Assembly: GCF_031679605.1 (NCBI RefSeq) | Contig: NZ_CP117522.1 | Location: 744,001-808,000, forward strand | Reading direction: 5' to 3' | From: Streptomyces luomodiensis | GTDB taxonomy: Bacteria; Actinomycetota; Actinomycetes; Streptomycetales; Streptomycetaceae | Length of the DNA stretch: 64,000 nt | Part shown: positions 34,784 through 43,481 of the stretch, piece after piece | Layout of the letters: each line of letters starts with the position of its first letter | Position numbering within the stretch: the first letter of the stretch is position 1 | Position numbers and translations under genes: made by a program | Notes under the pieces: model-generated | What the model saw: the letters and a program-made list of their open reading frames with translations, nothing else | What the model was told of the DNA's origin: nothing | The model's database searches: none

Positions 34784-35923
34784 TCAGCCGGTGGGGGCCG
34801 CCAGGTCCACCAGCCCGGCGAGCGTCTCCCGGTGGCGGCCGGGGGTGCCCAGCGCGATCTGGTCGCTCTTGGCCCGCTTGAGATACAGATGCGCCGGGTG
34901 TTCCCAGGTCATGCCGATACCGCCGTGCAGCTGGACGCACTCCTCGGCCGCGTGCACCGCCACCTCGGCGCAGTGCGCCTGGGCCACGGCCACCGCGACC
35001 GGTGTGTCCGGGCTGTCCGTGGCCAGTGCGTCGGCCGCGTAGCGGGCGGTGGCGCGCGCCGAGACCAGTTCCAGCCACAGCGCGGCCATGCGGTGTTTGA
35101 GCGCCTGGAAGGAGCCGATGGGGCGCCCGAACTGATGGCGCTCCTTGGTGTGCCGGACGGTCTCGGTCAGACACCATTCGGCCACGCCCAGCTGCTCGGA
35201 GGCGAGCAGCCCGGCCCCGGTCAGCAGCGCCCGCCCGATGGCGGCCCCGGCCCGGTCGGGCCCGGCCAGCCGGCGCGCGGGGGCGCCGGTGAGGGTCACC
35301 GTGGCGAGCGGCCTGGTGAGGTCGAGCGAGGTGAGGGGTTCGACGGTGACGCTGGTCTCCGCGGTCTCCACGGCGTACAGCCCGTATCCGTCCGTACCGG
35401 CGGCGGGGACGAGCAGCACATCGGCGCCCGGGGCGTCCGCGACACCGGAGACCTGGCCGCTGAGCGTTCCGTCGCCGTCGGCCCTGACGGTCGCGGCGGG
35501 TGGGGCGGCCGCGCCGGCCGCGGTGGACAGCGGCACCGCGAGGGCGCCGACCGTGCGGCCCTCGGCAAGCGCGCCGAGCAGCCGGGCCACGGCCGGTTGG
35601 CCGGTGTCGCAGCCGAGCAGCGCCGCGACGGCGAGGACGGCGCTGGTGAGGTAGGGCACGGGGGCGACGGCGCGGCCGAGCTCCTCCATGACGACCGCCG
35701 CCTCGCGCGCGGTGGCGCCCTGACCGCCGAGCTTGTCGGGCACCAGCAACCCGGCGGTGCCCATCTCGGCGCCCAGCGCGCGCCACAGCGCCGCGTCGTA
35801 CGCCCGGCCGCTCTCGGCCTCGGCGAGCACCGCGGCGGGCGGGCAGTGGTCGGTGAGCAGCGACCGTACGGCCGCGCGCAGATCGTCCTCCGCCTCGGAG
35901 TAGAGCAGGTCCGGGGTGCTCAT
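34784..35923 (-). CDS. Acyl-CoA dehydrogenase-like subunit lacking catalytic Glu
   Basis: A 379-residue acyl-CoA dehydrogenase family protein. FAD-domain motifs are recognisable (RTKERHQFGRPIGSFQALKH type: TVRHTKERHQFGRPIGSFQA; AEECVQLHGGIGMTWEH). The C-terminal position that carries the catalytic Glu in YEGT-type enzymes reads IALGTPGRHR, so the base appears to be missing. Its start overlaps the stop of the upstream dehydrogenase gene (ATGA), suggesting an alpha2beta2 complex as described for actinobacterial steroid-pathway dehydrogenases. The substrate is unknown. Third gene of the operon starting at 38126. Confidence 0.88.
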   Translation of the reverse strand: MSTPDLLYSEAEDDLRAAVRSLLTDHCPPAAVLAEAESGRAYDAALWRALGAEMGTAGLLVPDKLGGQGATAREAAVVMEELGRAVAPVPYLTSAVLAVAALLGCDTGQPAVARLLGALAEGRTVGALAVPLSTAAGAAAPPAATVRADGDGTLSGQVSGVADAPGADVLLVPAAGTDGYGLYAVETAETSVTVEPLTSLDLTRPLATVTLTGAPARRLAGPDRAGAAIGRALLTGAGLLASEQLGVAEWCLTETVRHTKERHQFGRPIGSFQALKHRMAALWLELVSARATARYAADALATDSPDTPVAVAVAQAHCAEVAVHAAEECVQLHGGIGMTWEHPAHLYLKRAKSDQIALGTPGRHRETLAGLVDLAAPTG

Positions 35924-37125
35924 CGGGGCAGGTCCTTCCACGGGAGGTCCTTGTCGGTGCGCGGCTCGGGCGGCAGGCCCAGGACGCGTTCGGCGATGAT
36001 GTTGAGCAGCACCTCCGAGGTGCCGCCCTCGATGGAGTTGCCCTTGGCGCGCAGATAGCGGTAGCCGGCCTCGCGTCCGGTGAAGTCCACCAGTTCGGGG
36101 CGGCGCAGCGTCCAGTCGTCGTAGCGCAGGCCCTCCTCGCCCAGCAGCTCGACCTCCAGCGCGCTGATCTGCTGGTTGAGGCGGGCGAAGGCGAGCTTCA
36201 TGGCCGAGCCCTCGGGGCCGGGCTGGCCGACCGCGAGCTGCTGGCGCAGCCGCTCGCCCGCGAGCCGGGCCGCCTCGGACTCCACCCACAGCCGCAGCAG
36301 CCGCTGGTGGAGGTCGTGGGTGCGCAGTTCGGGCCGTTCCCGCCAGGTGTCGGCGACCAGGCCGATCATGCCGCCCTCGCGGGGGACGCGGCCGCCGCCG
36401 ATGGCGACCCGTTCGTTCATCAAGGTGGTCTGGGCGACGCGCCAGCCGTCGCCGATCTCGCCGAGCCGCCGGCTGTCGGGGATCCGCACACCGGTGAGGA
36501 AGACCTCGTTGAACTCCGCCTCGCCGGTGATCTGGCGCAGCGGCCGGACCTCGACGCCGGGGTCGGTCATATCGCAGACGAAGTAGCTGATGCCGCGGTG
36601 TTTGGGCTGGTCGGGGTCGGTGCGGGCGATGAGGATGGCCCAGCGGGCGAGATGGGCGCTGGAGGTCCAGACCTTCTGGCCGTCGACCACCCAGTCGTCG
36701 CCGTCGCGTACCGCCCGGGTGGCCAGGGCCGCGAGGTCGGAGCCGGCGCCGGGCTCGCTGAACAGCTGGCACCACACCTCCTCGCCGGTCCACAGCGGGC
36801 GCAGCAGCCGCTGCCGCTGCTCGTCGGTGCCGAAGCCGAGGATGGTGGGGGCGGCCATGCCCAGGCCGATGCCGATGCGGCGGGGGTCGTTGTCGGGGGC
36901 GCCCGCGGCCTCCAGTTCGGCGTCGACGACGGCCTGGAGCGCACGCGGGGCGTCCAGGCCGCCGAGCCCGGCCGGGTAGTGCACCCAGGCGAGTCCCGCG
37001 TCGAAGCGGGCGCGCAGGAAGTCCAGGCGGTCGGTGGTGGCGGGTGGGTGGGCGTCGAGGAGGTCACGGACGCGGCGGCGCAGCTCGTCGGCGTCCACGG
37101 CGGGGCGGTGCCGGGTGGCGCTCAT
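35920..37125 (-). CDS. Acyl-CoA dehydrogenase, catalytic subunit candidate
   Basis: A 401-residue acyl-CoA dehydrogenase. It has the family segments WCQLFSEPGAGSDLA, DGQKVWTSSAHLARWAILIA and, near the C-terminus, KGNSIEGGTSEVLLNIIAER, where the Glu of IEGGT is the expected catalytic base. It oxidises an acyl-CoA to the enoyl-CoA with FAD. The start overlaps the stop of the upstream oxidoreductase (ATGA) and its stop overlaps the start of the next dehydrogenase, so the three are tightly coupled. Confidence 0.9.
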   Translation of the reverse strand: MSATRHRPAVDADELRRRVRDLLDAHPPATTDRLDFLRARFDAGLAWVHYPAGLGGLDAPRALQAVVDAELEAAGAPDNDPRRIGIGLGMAAPTILGFGTDEQRQRLLRPLWTGEEVWCQLFSEPGAGSDLAALATRAVRDGDDWVVDGQKVWTSSAHLARWAILIARTDPDQPKHRGISYFVCDMTDPGVEVRPLRQITGEAEFNEVFLTGVRIPDSRRLGEIGDGWRVAQTTLMNERVAIGGGRVPREGGMIGLVADTWRERPELRTHDLHQRLLRLWVESEAARLAGERLRQQLAVGQPGPEGSAMKLAFARLNQQISALEVELLGEEGLRYDDWTLRRPELVDFTGREAGYRYLRAKGNSIEGGTSEVLLNIIAERVLGLPPEPRTDKDLPWKDLPR

Positions 37126-38126
37126 CGGGTCCCTCCGGCGGCCTGTCCGGGGAGGACCACCACACGGCCGGTGGTGGTGCCGTCGGCGACGCGCTGCACG
37201 GCGCCGGCCGCGCCCTCCATCGGCACGCGCTCGCTGACCAGCGGTTTGACGGTGCCCTGTGCGGCGAGCTTGGTCAGCTCCTCGTGACAGGCGCGGACGG
37301 CGGCCGGGTCGTGGGTGTTGTACAGGCCCCAGTGCAGGCCGAGGATGGCGTAGTTCTTGACCAGGGCGTGGTTGAGGGCGGCCTGGGGGATGACGCCGCT
37401 GGCGAAGCCGACGACCACGACGCGGCCCTCGAAGGCGACGCATTTGACGGATTTGGCGAAGGCGTCGCCGCCGACGGGGTCGTAGACGACATCGGCGCCG
37501 CGTCCGGCGGTGGCCTCCTTGACGGCCGCCACGATGTCGTCGGTGCGCCGGTCGAGGACGAGGTCGCAGCCCAGTTCGCGGGCGACGCGGGCCTTGTCGT
37601 CGCCGCCGACGACCCCGATCACGGTCGCCCCGGCCGCCTTGCCGAGCTGGACGGCGGCGCTGCCGACCCCGCCCGCGGCGGCGTGCACCAGGAGCGTCTC
37701 GCCGGACCGCAGCCCGGCCCTGCGGTGCAGGCCGAACCAGCCGGTCTGGTAGCCGATGTGCAGCGCGGCGGCCTCGGCGTCGTCCAGGGCGTCGGGCGCG
37801 GGCAGGGCGGCCTCCGCCGCCACCGGCACCAGCTCGGCGAAGCCGCCCGCCGGAAGCGTGGGCGTGGCCAGGACGCGGGAGCCCACTTCGCCGTCGGCGC
37901 CCTCGCCGACGGCGACGACCTCACCGCACAGCTCGACGCCGGGGGTGAACGGCAGGGGCGGCCGCACCTGGTACTGGCCGCGGCAGAGCAGGGCGTCGGG
38001 GAAGTTGACGTTGACGGCCCGGACCCGCACCAGCAGCTGTCCCGGTCCCGCCGCCGGATCCGGCACCTCTTCGAGGCGCATGACCTCACCCGGCTCGCCG
38101 TTGTCGTGCACTCGCCATGCCTGCAT
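37122..38126 (-). CDS. NADPH:quinone oxidoreductase-like MDR enzyme
   Basis: A 334-residue zinc-independent medium-chain reductase. The NADPH-binding region is VHAAAGGVGSAAVQLGKAAG, followed by GGDDKARVARELG and ADVVYDPVGGDAF. The start is ATG at 38126 with GTGGAGG 8 nt upstream. It is the first gene of the operon with the two acyl-CoA dehydrogenases and could reduce an enoyl-CoA or quinone in the same acyl-degradation route. A 16-bp palindrome overlaps its promoter. Confidence 0.88.
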   Translation of the reverse strand: MQAWRVHDNGEPGEVMRLEEVPDPAAGPGQLLVRVRAVNVNFPDALLCRGQYQVRPPLPFTPGVELCGEVVAVGEGADGEVGSRVLATPTLPAGGFAELVPVAAEAALPAPDALDDAEAAALHIGYQTGWFGLHRRAGLRSGETLLVHAAAGGVGSAAVQLGKAAGATVIGVVGGDDKARVARELGCDLVLDRRTDDIVAAVKEATAGRGADVVYDPVGGDAFAKSVKCVAFEGRVVVVGFASGVIPQAALNHALVKNYAILGLHWGLYNTHDPAAVRACHEELTKLAAQGTVKPLVSERVPMEGAAGAVQRVADGTTTGRVVVLPGQAAGGTR

Positions 38127-38179
38127 CCGCTGGCCTCCACTAACGGGTCGTAAGGACGCGGTACCGCGCCGGGCGGAAC

Positions 38180-38196
38180 ATACTAACCAGTCGGTA
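38180..38196 (-). promoter_or_regulatory. 16-bp palindromic operator over acyl-CoA operon promoter
   Basis: TACTAACCAGTCGGTA (38181-38196) is a TACnnACnnGTnnGTA dyad, typical of TetR-family operators in actinobacterial acyl-CoA degradation operons. On the minus strand the -10 candidate TAGTAT (38185-38180) overlaps its left half. No TetR gene is in the window, so a distant repressor is expected. Confidence 0.65.
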
Positions 38197-38368
38197 CGAG
38201 GAGGGGAACCGCCACGGCCGTCAGCCGTCCCGCCCCGCCCGCCCGGCGGTCGATGAACTCTTGTGCAACTCTGGAGGCACCCTTGAGCCCGGCGCGTCGG
38301 CAGGTAAAGAGTGGACGGCGACATATCGGCTCGTTTCACGGCGGGCCGATGCCGGAACGGGACGGGAG

Positions 38369-39634
38369 ATGACGACTGTGCCCGACGACAAGGCGATCAG
38401 CGAGGCCGAGCTGGAGGCCAGGCTGCACGGCATCTGTTTCAAAACCGGGCCGCCTCGCCGTATCGGAGTCGAACTCGAATGGCTCATCCACGACCCGCAC
38501 GACCCCGCACGACCCGTCGAGGCGGCCCGGCTCGAAGCCGCGGTGGCCGCTCTGCGCGGACTGCCGCTGCGGTCCGCCATCACCTTCGAACCCGGCGGCC
38601 AGGTGGAGCTCAGCTCCCTGCCGGCCGACTCCCTCTCCGCGTGCGTGGAGTCCGCCGCCGCCGATCTGGTTCTCGTACGTTCCCTGCTCACCGGGCTCGG
38701 CCTCGGTATCGCCGGCCACGGCCACGACCCCTGGCGCCCACCCAGACGCTTTCTCACCACGCCCCGCTACGAGTGCATGGAGACCTACTTCGACCGCCGG
38801 GGGCCGGCCGGTCGCTCCATGATGTGCAGCACCGCCTCGGTGCAGGTCTGCGTGGACGCCGGGCACGAGGAGCCCGGCCCGCTCGGCATGGCGCGGCGCT
38901 GGCGGCTCGCCCATCTGCTGGGCGCGGTGCTGACCGCCGCCTTCGCCAACTCGCCCCTGCGCCAGGGCCGCCCCACGGGCTACCGCTCCACCCGGCAGGC
39001 ACTGTGGACGGCGATGGATCCCGGCCGCACCCACGCCCCGCGCGACGGCGGGGATCCCCGCGCGGACTGGGCCGATTACGTGCTGGACGCGCCCGTGATG
39101 GCGATCCGGGACGAGGAGGCGCCCTGGACCGTGCCGCGGGGGGTGACCTTCCGCCAGTGGGCCCGGACCGGGCTGCCCCGGCCGCCCACCCCCGACGATC
39201 TCGACTTCCACGTCTCCACGCTCTTCCCGCCCGTGCGCCCGCGCGGCCATCTGGAACTGCGCATGATCGACGCGCAGAGCGGTGCGGACGGATGGATCGT
39301 CCCCCTGGCCGTCACGGTCGCGCTCTTCGACGATCCGCAAGCTGCCGAAACGGTGTACCGGGTGGTGAAACCGCTCGCCGAGACGGCGGGCGCCCGCCCC
39401 GCGCCGGGCAATCCGCTGTGGCGGGCCGCGGCCCGCCACGGGCTGGCCGACCCCGAGCTGCGCACCGCCGCCATCAGCTGCTTCGCCGCGGCGCTGGATG
39501 CGCTGCCCCGCATCGGCGCCTCCCCCGCCGTCATCGCCGCCGTGGCCGCCTTCACCGACCGCTACGTGGCCCGTGGCCGATGTCCCGCCGACGATCTGCT
39601 CGCTCCTCTCACCGGTAAGGAGGGACGGTCATGA
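38369..39634 (+). CDS. egtA: Glutamate-cysteine ligase EgtA
   Basis: A glutamate-cysteine ligase of the EgtA type (421 residues from ATG 38369), making gamma-glutamylcysteine for ergothioneine. Typical segments are GVELEWLIHDP, the FEPGGQVELSS glutamate-binding block, GHDPWRPPRR, and MMCSTASVQVCVD. ATG 38369 has GGGA 6 nt upstream; GTG 38378 is equally possible because GGGAG lies 9 nt before it. The frame stays open further upstream but without motif sense. Its stop overlaps the egtB start (ATGA). First gene of egtABCD. Confidence 0.92.
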   Translation: MTTVPDDKAISEAELEARLHGICFKTGPPRRIGVELEWLIHDPHDPARPVEAARLEAAVAALRGLPLRSAITFEPGGQVELSSLPADSLSACVESAAADLVLVRSLLTGLGLGIAGHGHDPWRPPRRFLTTPRYECMETYFDRRGPAGRSMMCSTASVQVCVDAGHEEPGPLGMARRWRLAHLLGAVLTAAFANSPLRQGRPTGYRSTRQALWTAMDPGRTHAPRDGGDPRADWADYVLDAPVMAIRDEEAPWTVPRGVTFRQWARTGLPRPPTPDDLDFHVSTLFPPVRPRGHLELRMIDAQSGADGWIVPLAVTVALFDDPQAAETVYRVVKPLAETAGARPAPGNPLWRAAARHGLADPELRTAAISCFAAALDALPRIGASPAVIAAVAAFTDRYVARGRCPADDLLAPLTGKEGRS

Positions 39635-40959
39635 CCGCTCTCGACTCCGACCTCACGATCGATCCCGAGGCGCTGCGCCGGCGCGCCGAGAAGGCGCTGC
39701 GCACCGCGCGCGACCGCACCCACACCCTCACCACGTGTGTGGACGAACCCGACCTGACCGCCCAGCACTCCCCTCTGATGTCCCCGCTGGTCTGGGATCT
39801 GGCGCACATAGGCAACCAGGAGGAGCAGTGGCTGCTGCGCGCGGTCGGCGGATGTGACGCCCTGCGGCCCGACATCGACCCGCTCTACGACGCCTTCGAG
39901 CATCCACGCGCCGAGCGGCCCTCGTTGCCGCTGCTGGCGCCCGCCGAGGCCCGCGGCTATGTCCACGAGGTGCGCGGCCGGGTGCTGGACATCCTGGAGC
40001 GGGTCGAGCTGCGCGGTGCCCCGCTGGTCGACGCCGGTTTCGCGTTCGGCATGATCGCACAGCATGAGCAGCAGCACGACGAGACGATGCTCATCACCCA
40101 CCAGCTGCGCCGCGGACCCGCCGCGCTGACCGCCCCGCCGCCGCCCGACACGGCCGACGGCGCGGTGCTGCCCGAGGAGGTGCTGATCCCGGGCGGCCCG
40201 TTCACGATGGGCACCTCGGCCGAACCCTGGGCCCTGGACAACGAGCGGCCCGCGCACCGCCGGCTGGTCCCGGCCTTCCACATCGACACCACTCCGGTGA
40301 CCAACGGCGCGTACCAGCGGTTCATCGCCGACGGCGGCTACGCCGAGCGGCGCTGGTGGACGGCCGAGGGCTGGGCGTACATCCGGGAACACGGGCTCAC
40401 TGCCCCGCTGTTCTGGCGGCGCGAGGGCGGGCAGTGGCTGCGCCGCCGGTTCGGGGTGACGGAGCCGGTGCCGCCCGAGGAGCCGGTGGTGCATGTGAGC
40501 TGGTACGAGGCGGACGCCTACGCCCGCTGGGCGGGGCGGCGGCTGCCCACCGAGGAGGAGTGGGAGAAGGCCGCCCGCCACGACCCCGACAGCGGCCGGT
40601 CCCGGCGCTATCCCTGGGGCGACGCCGACCCCACCCCCGACCGGGCCAACCTCGGCCAGCGCCATCTGCGGCCCGCACCGGCCGGAAGCTATCCGCGGGG
40701 CGCCTCCGCGCTGGGGGTGCGGCAGCTGATCGGCGATGTGTGGGAGTGGACCTCCAGCGACTTCCTGCCCTACCCGGGGTTCCGCGCCTTCCCGTACCGC
40801 GAGTACTCGGAAGTCTTCTTCGGCCCGGCGTACAAGGTGCTGCGCGGCGGCTCCTTCGCGGTGGACGAGGTCGCCTGCCGGGGCACGTTCCGCAACTGGG
40901 ACCTGCCGGTCCGCCGCCAGATCTTCTCGGGGTTCCGCACCGCCCGGGACGCGTCCTGA
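39631..40959 (+). CDS. egtB: Hercynylcysteine sulfoxide synthase EgtB
   Basis: A 442-residue non-haem iron enzyme that couples gamma-glutamylcysteine to hercynine with oxygen. The N-terminal DinB-type domain contains the HxxxHxE iron-ligand motif (QHEQQHDET, about residues 147-155). The C-terminal FGE-sulfatase-type domain (from about 185) has GGPFTMGTS, the RLPTEEEWEKAAR block and RGGSFAVDE. The start overlaps the egtA stop and its stop shares one base with the egtC start (TGATG). Confidence 0.95.
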   Translation: MTALDSDLTIDPEALRRRAEKALRTARDRTHTLTTCVDEPDLTAQHSPLMSPLVWDLAHIGNQEEQWLLRAVGGCDALRPDIDPLYDAFEHPRAERPSLPLLAPAEARGYVHEVRGRVLDILERVELRGAPLVDAGFAFGMIAQHEQQHDETMLITHQLRRGPAALTAPPPPDTADGAVLPEEVLIPGGPFTMGTSAEPWALDNERPAHRRLVPAFHIDTTPVTNGAYQRFIADGGYAERRWWTAEGWAYIREHGLTAPLFWRREGGQWLRRRFGVTEPVPPEEPVVHVSWYEADAYARWAGRRLPTEEEWEKAARHDPDSGRSRRYPWGDADPTPDRANLGQRHLRPAPAGSYPRGASALGVRQLIGDVWEWTSSDFLPYPGFRAFPYREYSEVFFGPAYKVLRGGSFAVDEVACRGTFRNWDLPVRRQIFSGFRTARDAS

Positions 40960-41714
40960 TGTGCCGGCACCTGGCGTACCTGGGGCCGCGGACCTCCATC
41001 GGCGACGTGGTCATCGCGCCCCCGCACAGCCTGTTCCGGCAGTCGTGGCAGCCCCGGCGGCAGGCACACGGCACGGTCAACGCCGACGGGTTCGGCGTCG
41101 GCTGGTACGCGCCGGGCGACCCGGTGCCCGCGCGCTACCGCCGCGCCGCGCCCATCTGGGGCGATCTGTCGTTCGCCGACCTGGCCCGCGTGGTGCGGAC
41201 CGGGGCGCTGATGGCCGCCGTACGGGACGCCACCGAGGCGGGCGCGGACGGGGAGGCGGGCGCCTCGCCTTTCACCTCCGGGGCCTGGCTGTTCAGCCAC
41301 AACGGGGTGATCCGCGACTGGCCGCACACGGTCGCGGACCTCGCCGCGTCGCTGCCGCCGGCGGATCTGCTCGCCCTGGAGGCGCGGTGCGACTCGGCGT
41401 TCGTCTGGGCCCTGGTGCTGCACCGGCTGCGGCTGGGCCACGAACCGCCGGAGGCGCTGGCCGAGGCCGTCGACCAGCTCGCCGGCGCGTCCCCCGGCTC
41501 ACGGCTCAATCTGCTGCTCATGGACGGGGAGACCATCGCCGCCACCGCCTGGGGCGACACCCTGTGGTACCTCGCCGATCCGGGCCGGGGCGTGGTGGTC
41601 GCCTCCGAGCCGTACGACCAGGACCCCGGCTGGACGGAGGTCCCCGACCGCACCGTGCTCACCGCCACCCGCACCGATGTACTGCTCACCGCACTCAAGG
41701 AGGCTTCCCGTTGA
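40959..41714 (+). CDS. egtC: Ergothioneine biosynthesis glutamine amidotransferase-like EgtC
   Basis: A 251-residue Ntn hydrolase that removes the glutamate from gamma-glutamylcysteinyl-hercynine sulfoxide. The catalytic Cys is residue 2 (MCRHLAYLG) after Met removal. Class II amidotransferase features follow: NADGFGVGWY and FSHNGVIRDWP. It is translationally coupled on both sides (TGATG with egtB, TTGA with egtD). Confidence 0.95.
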   Translation: MCRHLAYLGPRTSIGDVVIAPPHSLFRQSWQPRRQAHGTVNADGFGVGWYAPGDPVPARYRRAAPIWGDLSFADLARVVRTGALMAAVRDATEAGADGEAGASPFTSGAWLFSHNGVIRDWPHTVADLAASLPPADLLALEARCDSAFVWALVLHRLRLGHEPPEALAEAVDQLAGASPGSRLNLLLMDGETIAATAWGDTLWYLADPGRGVVVASEPYDQDPGWTEVPDRTVLTATRTDVLLTALKEASR

Positions 41715-42676
41715 GCCCCTTCACCGTCACCCGCACCCTGCCCGCCGACGCCACCGCGGCCGCGCTGCGCGCCGATGTGGCCGACGGGCTGACCAGCACG
41801 CCCAAACACCTTCCGCCCAAGTGGTTCTACGACGCCCGGGGAAGCGCGCTCTTCGAAGAGATCACCCGGCTCCCCGAGTACTACCCGACCCGCGCCGAGC
41901 GGGAGATCCTCCTGGCCCGCGCGGCGGAGATCGCCGACGCGACCGGGGCCCGCACCCTCGTCGAGCTGGGCTCCGGCTCCTCCGAGAAGACCCGCCACCT
42001 GATCCGGGCACTGCCGGACCTGCGCGTCTACGTCCCCGTCGACGTGAGCGAGAGCGCGCTGGAGCCGGCCGGGGAGGCCCTGCTGGCCGAGCGTCCACAC
42101 CTGACGGTGCACGCGCTGGTCGCGGACTTCATGAACGGGCTCACGCTGCCCGACGACACTCCGGGGCCGCGGCTGCTGGCCTTCCTCGGCGGCACGATCG
42201 GCAATCTGCTGCCGGCCGAGCGGGCCGTCTTCCTGGCCTCGGTGAGCGAACTGCTCGCCCCCGGTGACGCGCTGCTGCTCGGCACCGACCTGGTGAAGGA
42301 CGAGGCCACCCTGGTCGCCGCCTACGACGACGCCCAGGGGGTCACCGCGGCGTTCAACAAGAACGTGCTGGCGGTGCTCGACCGCGAGCTGGGCGCCGAC
42401 TTCGACCCCGCCGACTTCGACCACCTGGCGGTGTGGAACGCCGAGGAGGAGTGGATGGAGATGCGGCTGAGAGCCCGTAAGGAGCTGACCGCGAAGATCC
42501 CCGCCATGGATCTCGCGGTGCACTTCACGGCCGGGGAGGAGCTCCGCACGGAGGTGTCCGCCAAGTTCCGCGAGGAGAAGGTGCGGGCCGAACTGACCGC
42601 CGCGGGGCTGGAGCCGCGGCGGTGGTGGACCGACGCGGCGGGCCGCTTCGCGGTGTCGCTGGCCGTCCGCGGGTAG
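41711..42676 (+). CDS. egtD: Histidine N-alpha-methyltransferase EgtD
   Basis: A 321-residue SAM enzyme that trimethylates histidine to hercynine, the first committed ergothioneine step. The TTG start at 41711 is supported by AAGGAGG 7 nt upstream and overlaps the egtC stop by four bases. Motifs are PPKWFYDARGSALFEEI, ELGSGSSEKTRHL (SAM site) and FLGGTIGN. The operon ends here with a strong hairpin; egtE (C-S lyase) is not in the window, as is common in actinobacteria. Confidence 0.96.
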   Translation: MSPFTVTRTLPADATAAALRADVADGLTSTPKHLPPKWFYDARGSALFEEITRLPEYYPTRAEREILLARAAEIADATGARTLVELGSGSSEKTRHLIRALPDLRVYVPVDVSESALEPAGEALLAERPHLTVHALVADFMNGLTLPDDTPGPRLLAFLGGTIGNLLPAERAVFLASVSELLAPGDALLLGTDLVKDEATLVAAYDDAQGVTAAFNKNVLAVLDRELGADFDPADFDHLAVWNAEEEWMEMRLRARKELTAKIPAMDLAVHFTAGEELRTEVSAKFREEKVRAELTAAGLEPRRWWTDAAGRFAVSLAVRG

Positions 42677-42697
42677 CGGCCCGGGAGGTACCGCACG

Positions 42698-42729
42698 CCG
42701 CCGCCCGGGGCTCCGGTCCCGGGCGGCGG
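42698..42729 (+). terminator. Terminator of the egtABCD operon
   Basis: CCGCCGCCCGGG (42698-42709) and its exact complement (42718-42729) form a 12-bp stem with an 8-nt loop, 21 nt after the egtD stop. Confidence 0.75.
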
Positions 42730-42844
42730 TTCGCATGCGGGGGAAGGCGGTGTGGCGCGACGCCAACCCAGCGGTGGCGCGGGGCCGTTGGCGGCCGTAC
42801 TCCCGTACGAGCCGTGCCCCCACCACGCCCCGAAAGAACACAGC

Positions 42845-43277
42845 GTGTCCGAACGACCCACGCCGCGCACCGACCGGTGTCCCGAGCCCCGCCGCAGAAG
42901 CGCGCTGACCGCCGACGCCCGCCGCGGCGGCCGGGGCCGCGCTGCCGGCCGGGCGTGCCACCACCGACGCGCGGCGGCCGCGCTCGGCGCGGGCCGCGGG
43001 CGATCTGCGGCCGTACGCCTGGTACTGGTTCCCCGACAGCCTCCCCTCCGGCTCTCCGGGCTCCGGTGTCGTCCGGCGCGGCCTCCCGGCGTGGACGCCC
43101 GAGTCCGATCCGCGACGGTGCCGCTCGCGCCGCGCACCGCAACGGCGTGCCCGTCCTCGGGAACGTCCTCCTGCCGCCCGCGGCGTACGGAGGCCGGCCG
43201 CGCTGGGCCCAGGACTCGGCGGACGGCGGCTTCCCGGTCGCGGACAAGAGCCCGCCGCCGTCTCGCTCGTCTGGTAG
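42845..43277 (+). pseudogene. Decayed GH85 endo-beta-N-acetylglucosaminidase
   Basis: Pieces of a secreted GH85 endoglycosidase can be read in order but in different frames. GTG 42845 starts MSERPTPRTDRCPEPRRRSA, a Tat-like signal start. A second frame gives AAAAGAALPAGRATT then LRPYAWYWFPDSLP and AWTPESD (to about 43110). VPLAPR follows in a third frame, then AHRNGVPVLGNVLLPPAAYG and DGGFPVADK (to about 43250). The order matches the N-terminal catalytic part of GH85, but at least three frame changes and an internal loss between VPLAPR and AHRNG make it non-functional. The rest of the enzyme is absent. Confidence 0.7.
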
Positions 43278-43324
43278 CCGTCAGACCGTCACCCTGCGTT
43301 TCGCTCGCACAACCGACAGAAATA

Positions 43325-43342
43325 ATGTGATGCGCATCACAT
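43325..43342. promoter_or_regulatory. Perfect 18-bp Crp-like palindrome upstream of rpf gene
   Basis: ATGTGATGCGCATCACAT is a perfect dyad with the TGTGA-N6-TCACA layout of cAMP-receptor-protein sites. It lies about 100 nt before the candidate promoter of the Rpf-like gene. Crp control of rpf genes is known in Streptomyces and mycobacteria, so the site is plausible. Confidence 0.7.
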
Positions 43343-43355
43343 AAGCGGAAAAGGG

Positions 43356-43381
43356 CCGCAGCACAGCGCGCTACGGCCCGC
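43356..43381 (+). terminator. Hairpin between the Crp-like site and rpf promoter
   Basis: GGGCCG and CGGCCC enclose a 15-nt loop just after the palindrome. It may be the terminator of the decayed upstream gene or a leader hairpin. Confidence 0.4.
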
Positions 43382-43400
43382 CCGCTGGGCGCGCTCCCTC

Positions 43401-43429
43401 TTGTTGTGGCCAAATCCGTGCCCATATCT
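43401..43429 (+). promoter_or_regulatory. Candidate rpf promoter
   Basis: TTGTTG (43401-43406) and CATATC (43423-43428) or ATATCT (43424-43429) are spaced 16-17 bp. Transcription would start near 43436, leaving a leader of about 45 nt with AGGAGGAGG before the ATG at 43482. Confidence 0.5.
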
Positions 43430-43481
43430 TTGGCGCGCCTGGCAGCTCGCCGCACCCCGGCAGCAGGAGGAGGAGCCGTCC

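Noticed and set aside
34784..36793. A single 669-residue fusion including both acyl-CoA dehydrogenases
   Set aside because: The upstream part of that frame is antimotif shadow of the 401-residue enzyme; ATG 35923 overlaps the upstream stop as a normal coupled start.
42752..43330. Open frames of 190-240 codons over the GH85 remnant
   Set aside because: Each frame holds only one fragment of the family sequence joined to low-complexity sequence.
43343..43481. A ydaO-type cyclic-di-AMP riboswitch before the rpf gene, as known for other Streptomyces rpf genes
   Set aside because: The leader after the candidate promoter is only about 45 nt and I cannot align the conserved ydaO elements.
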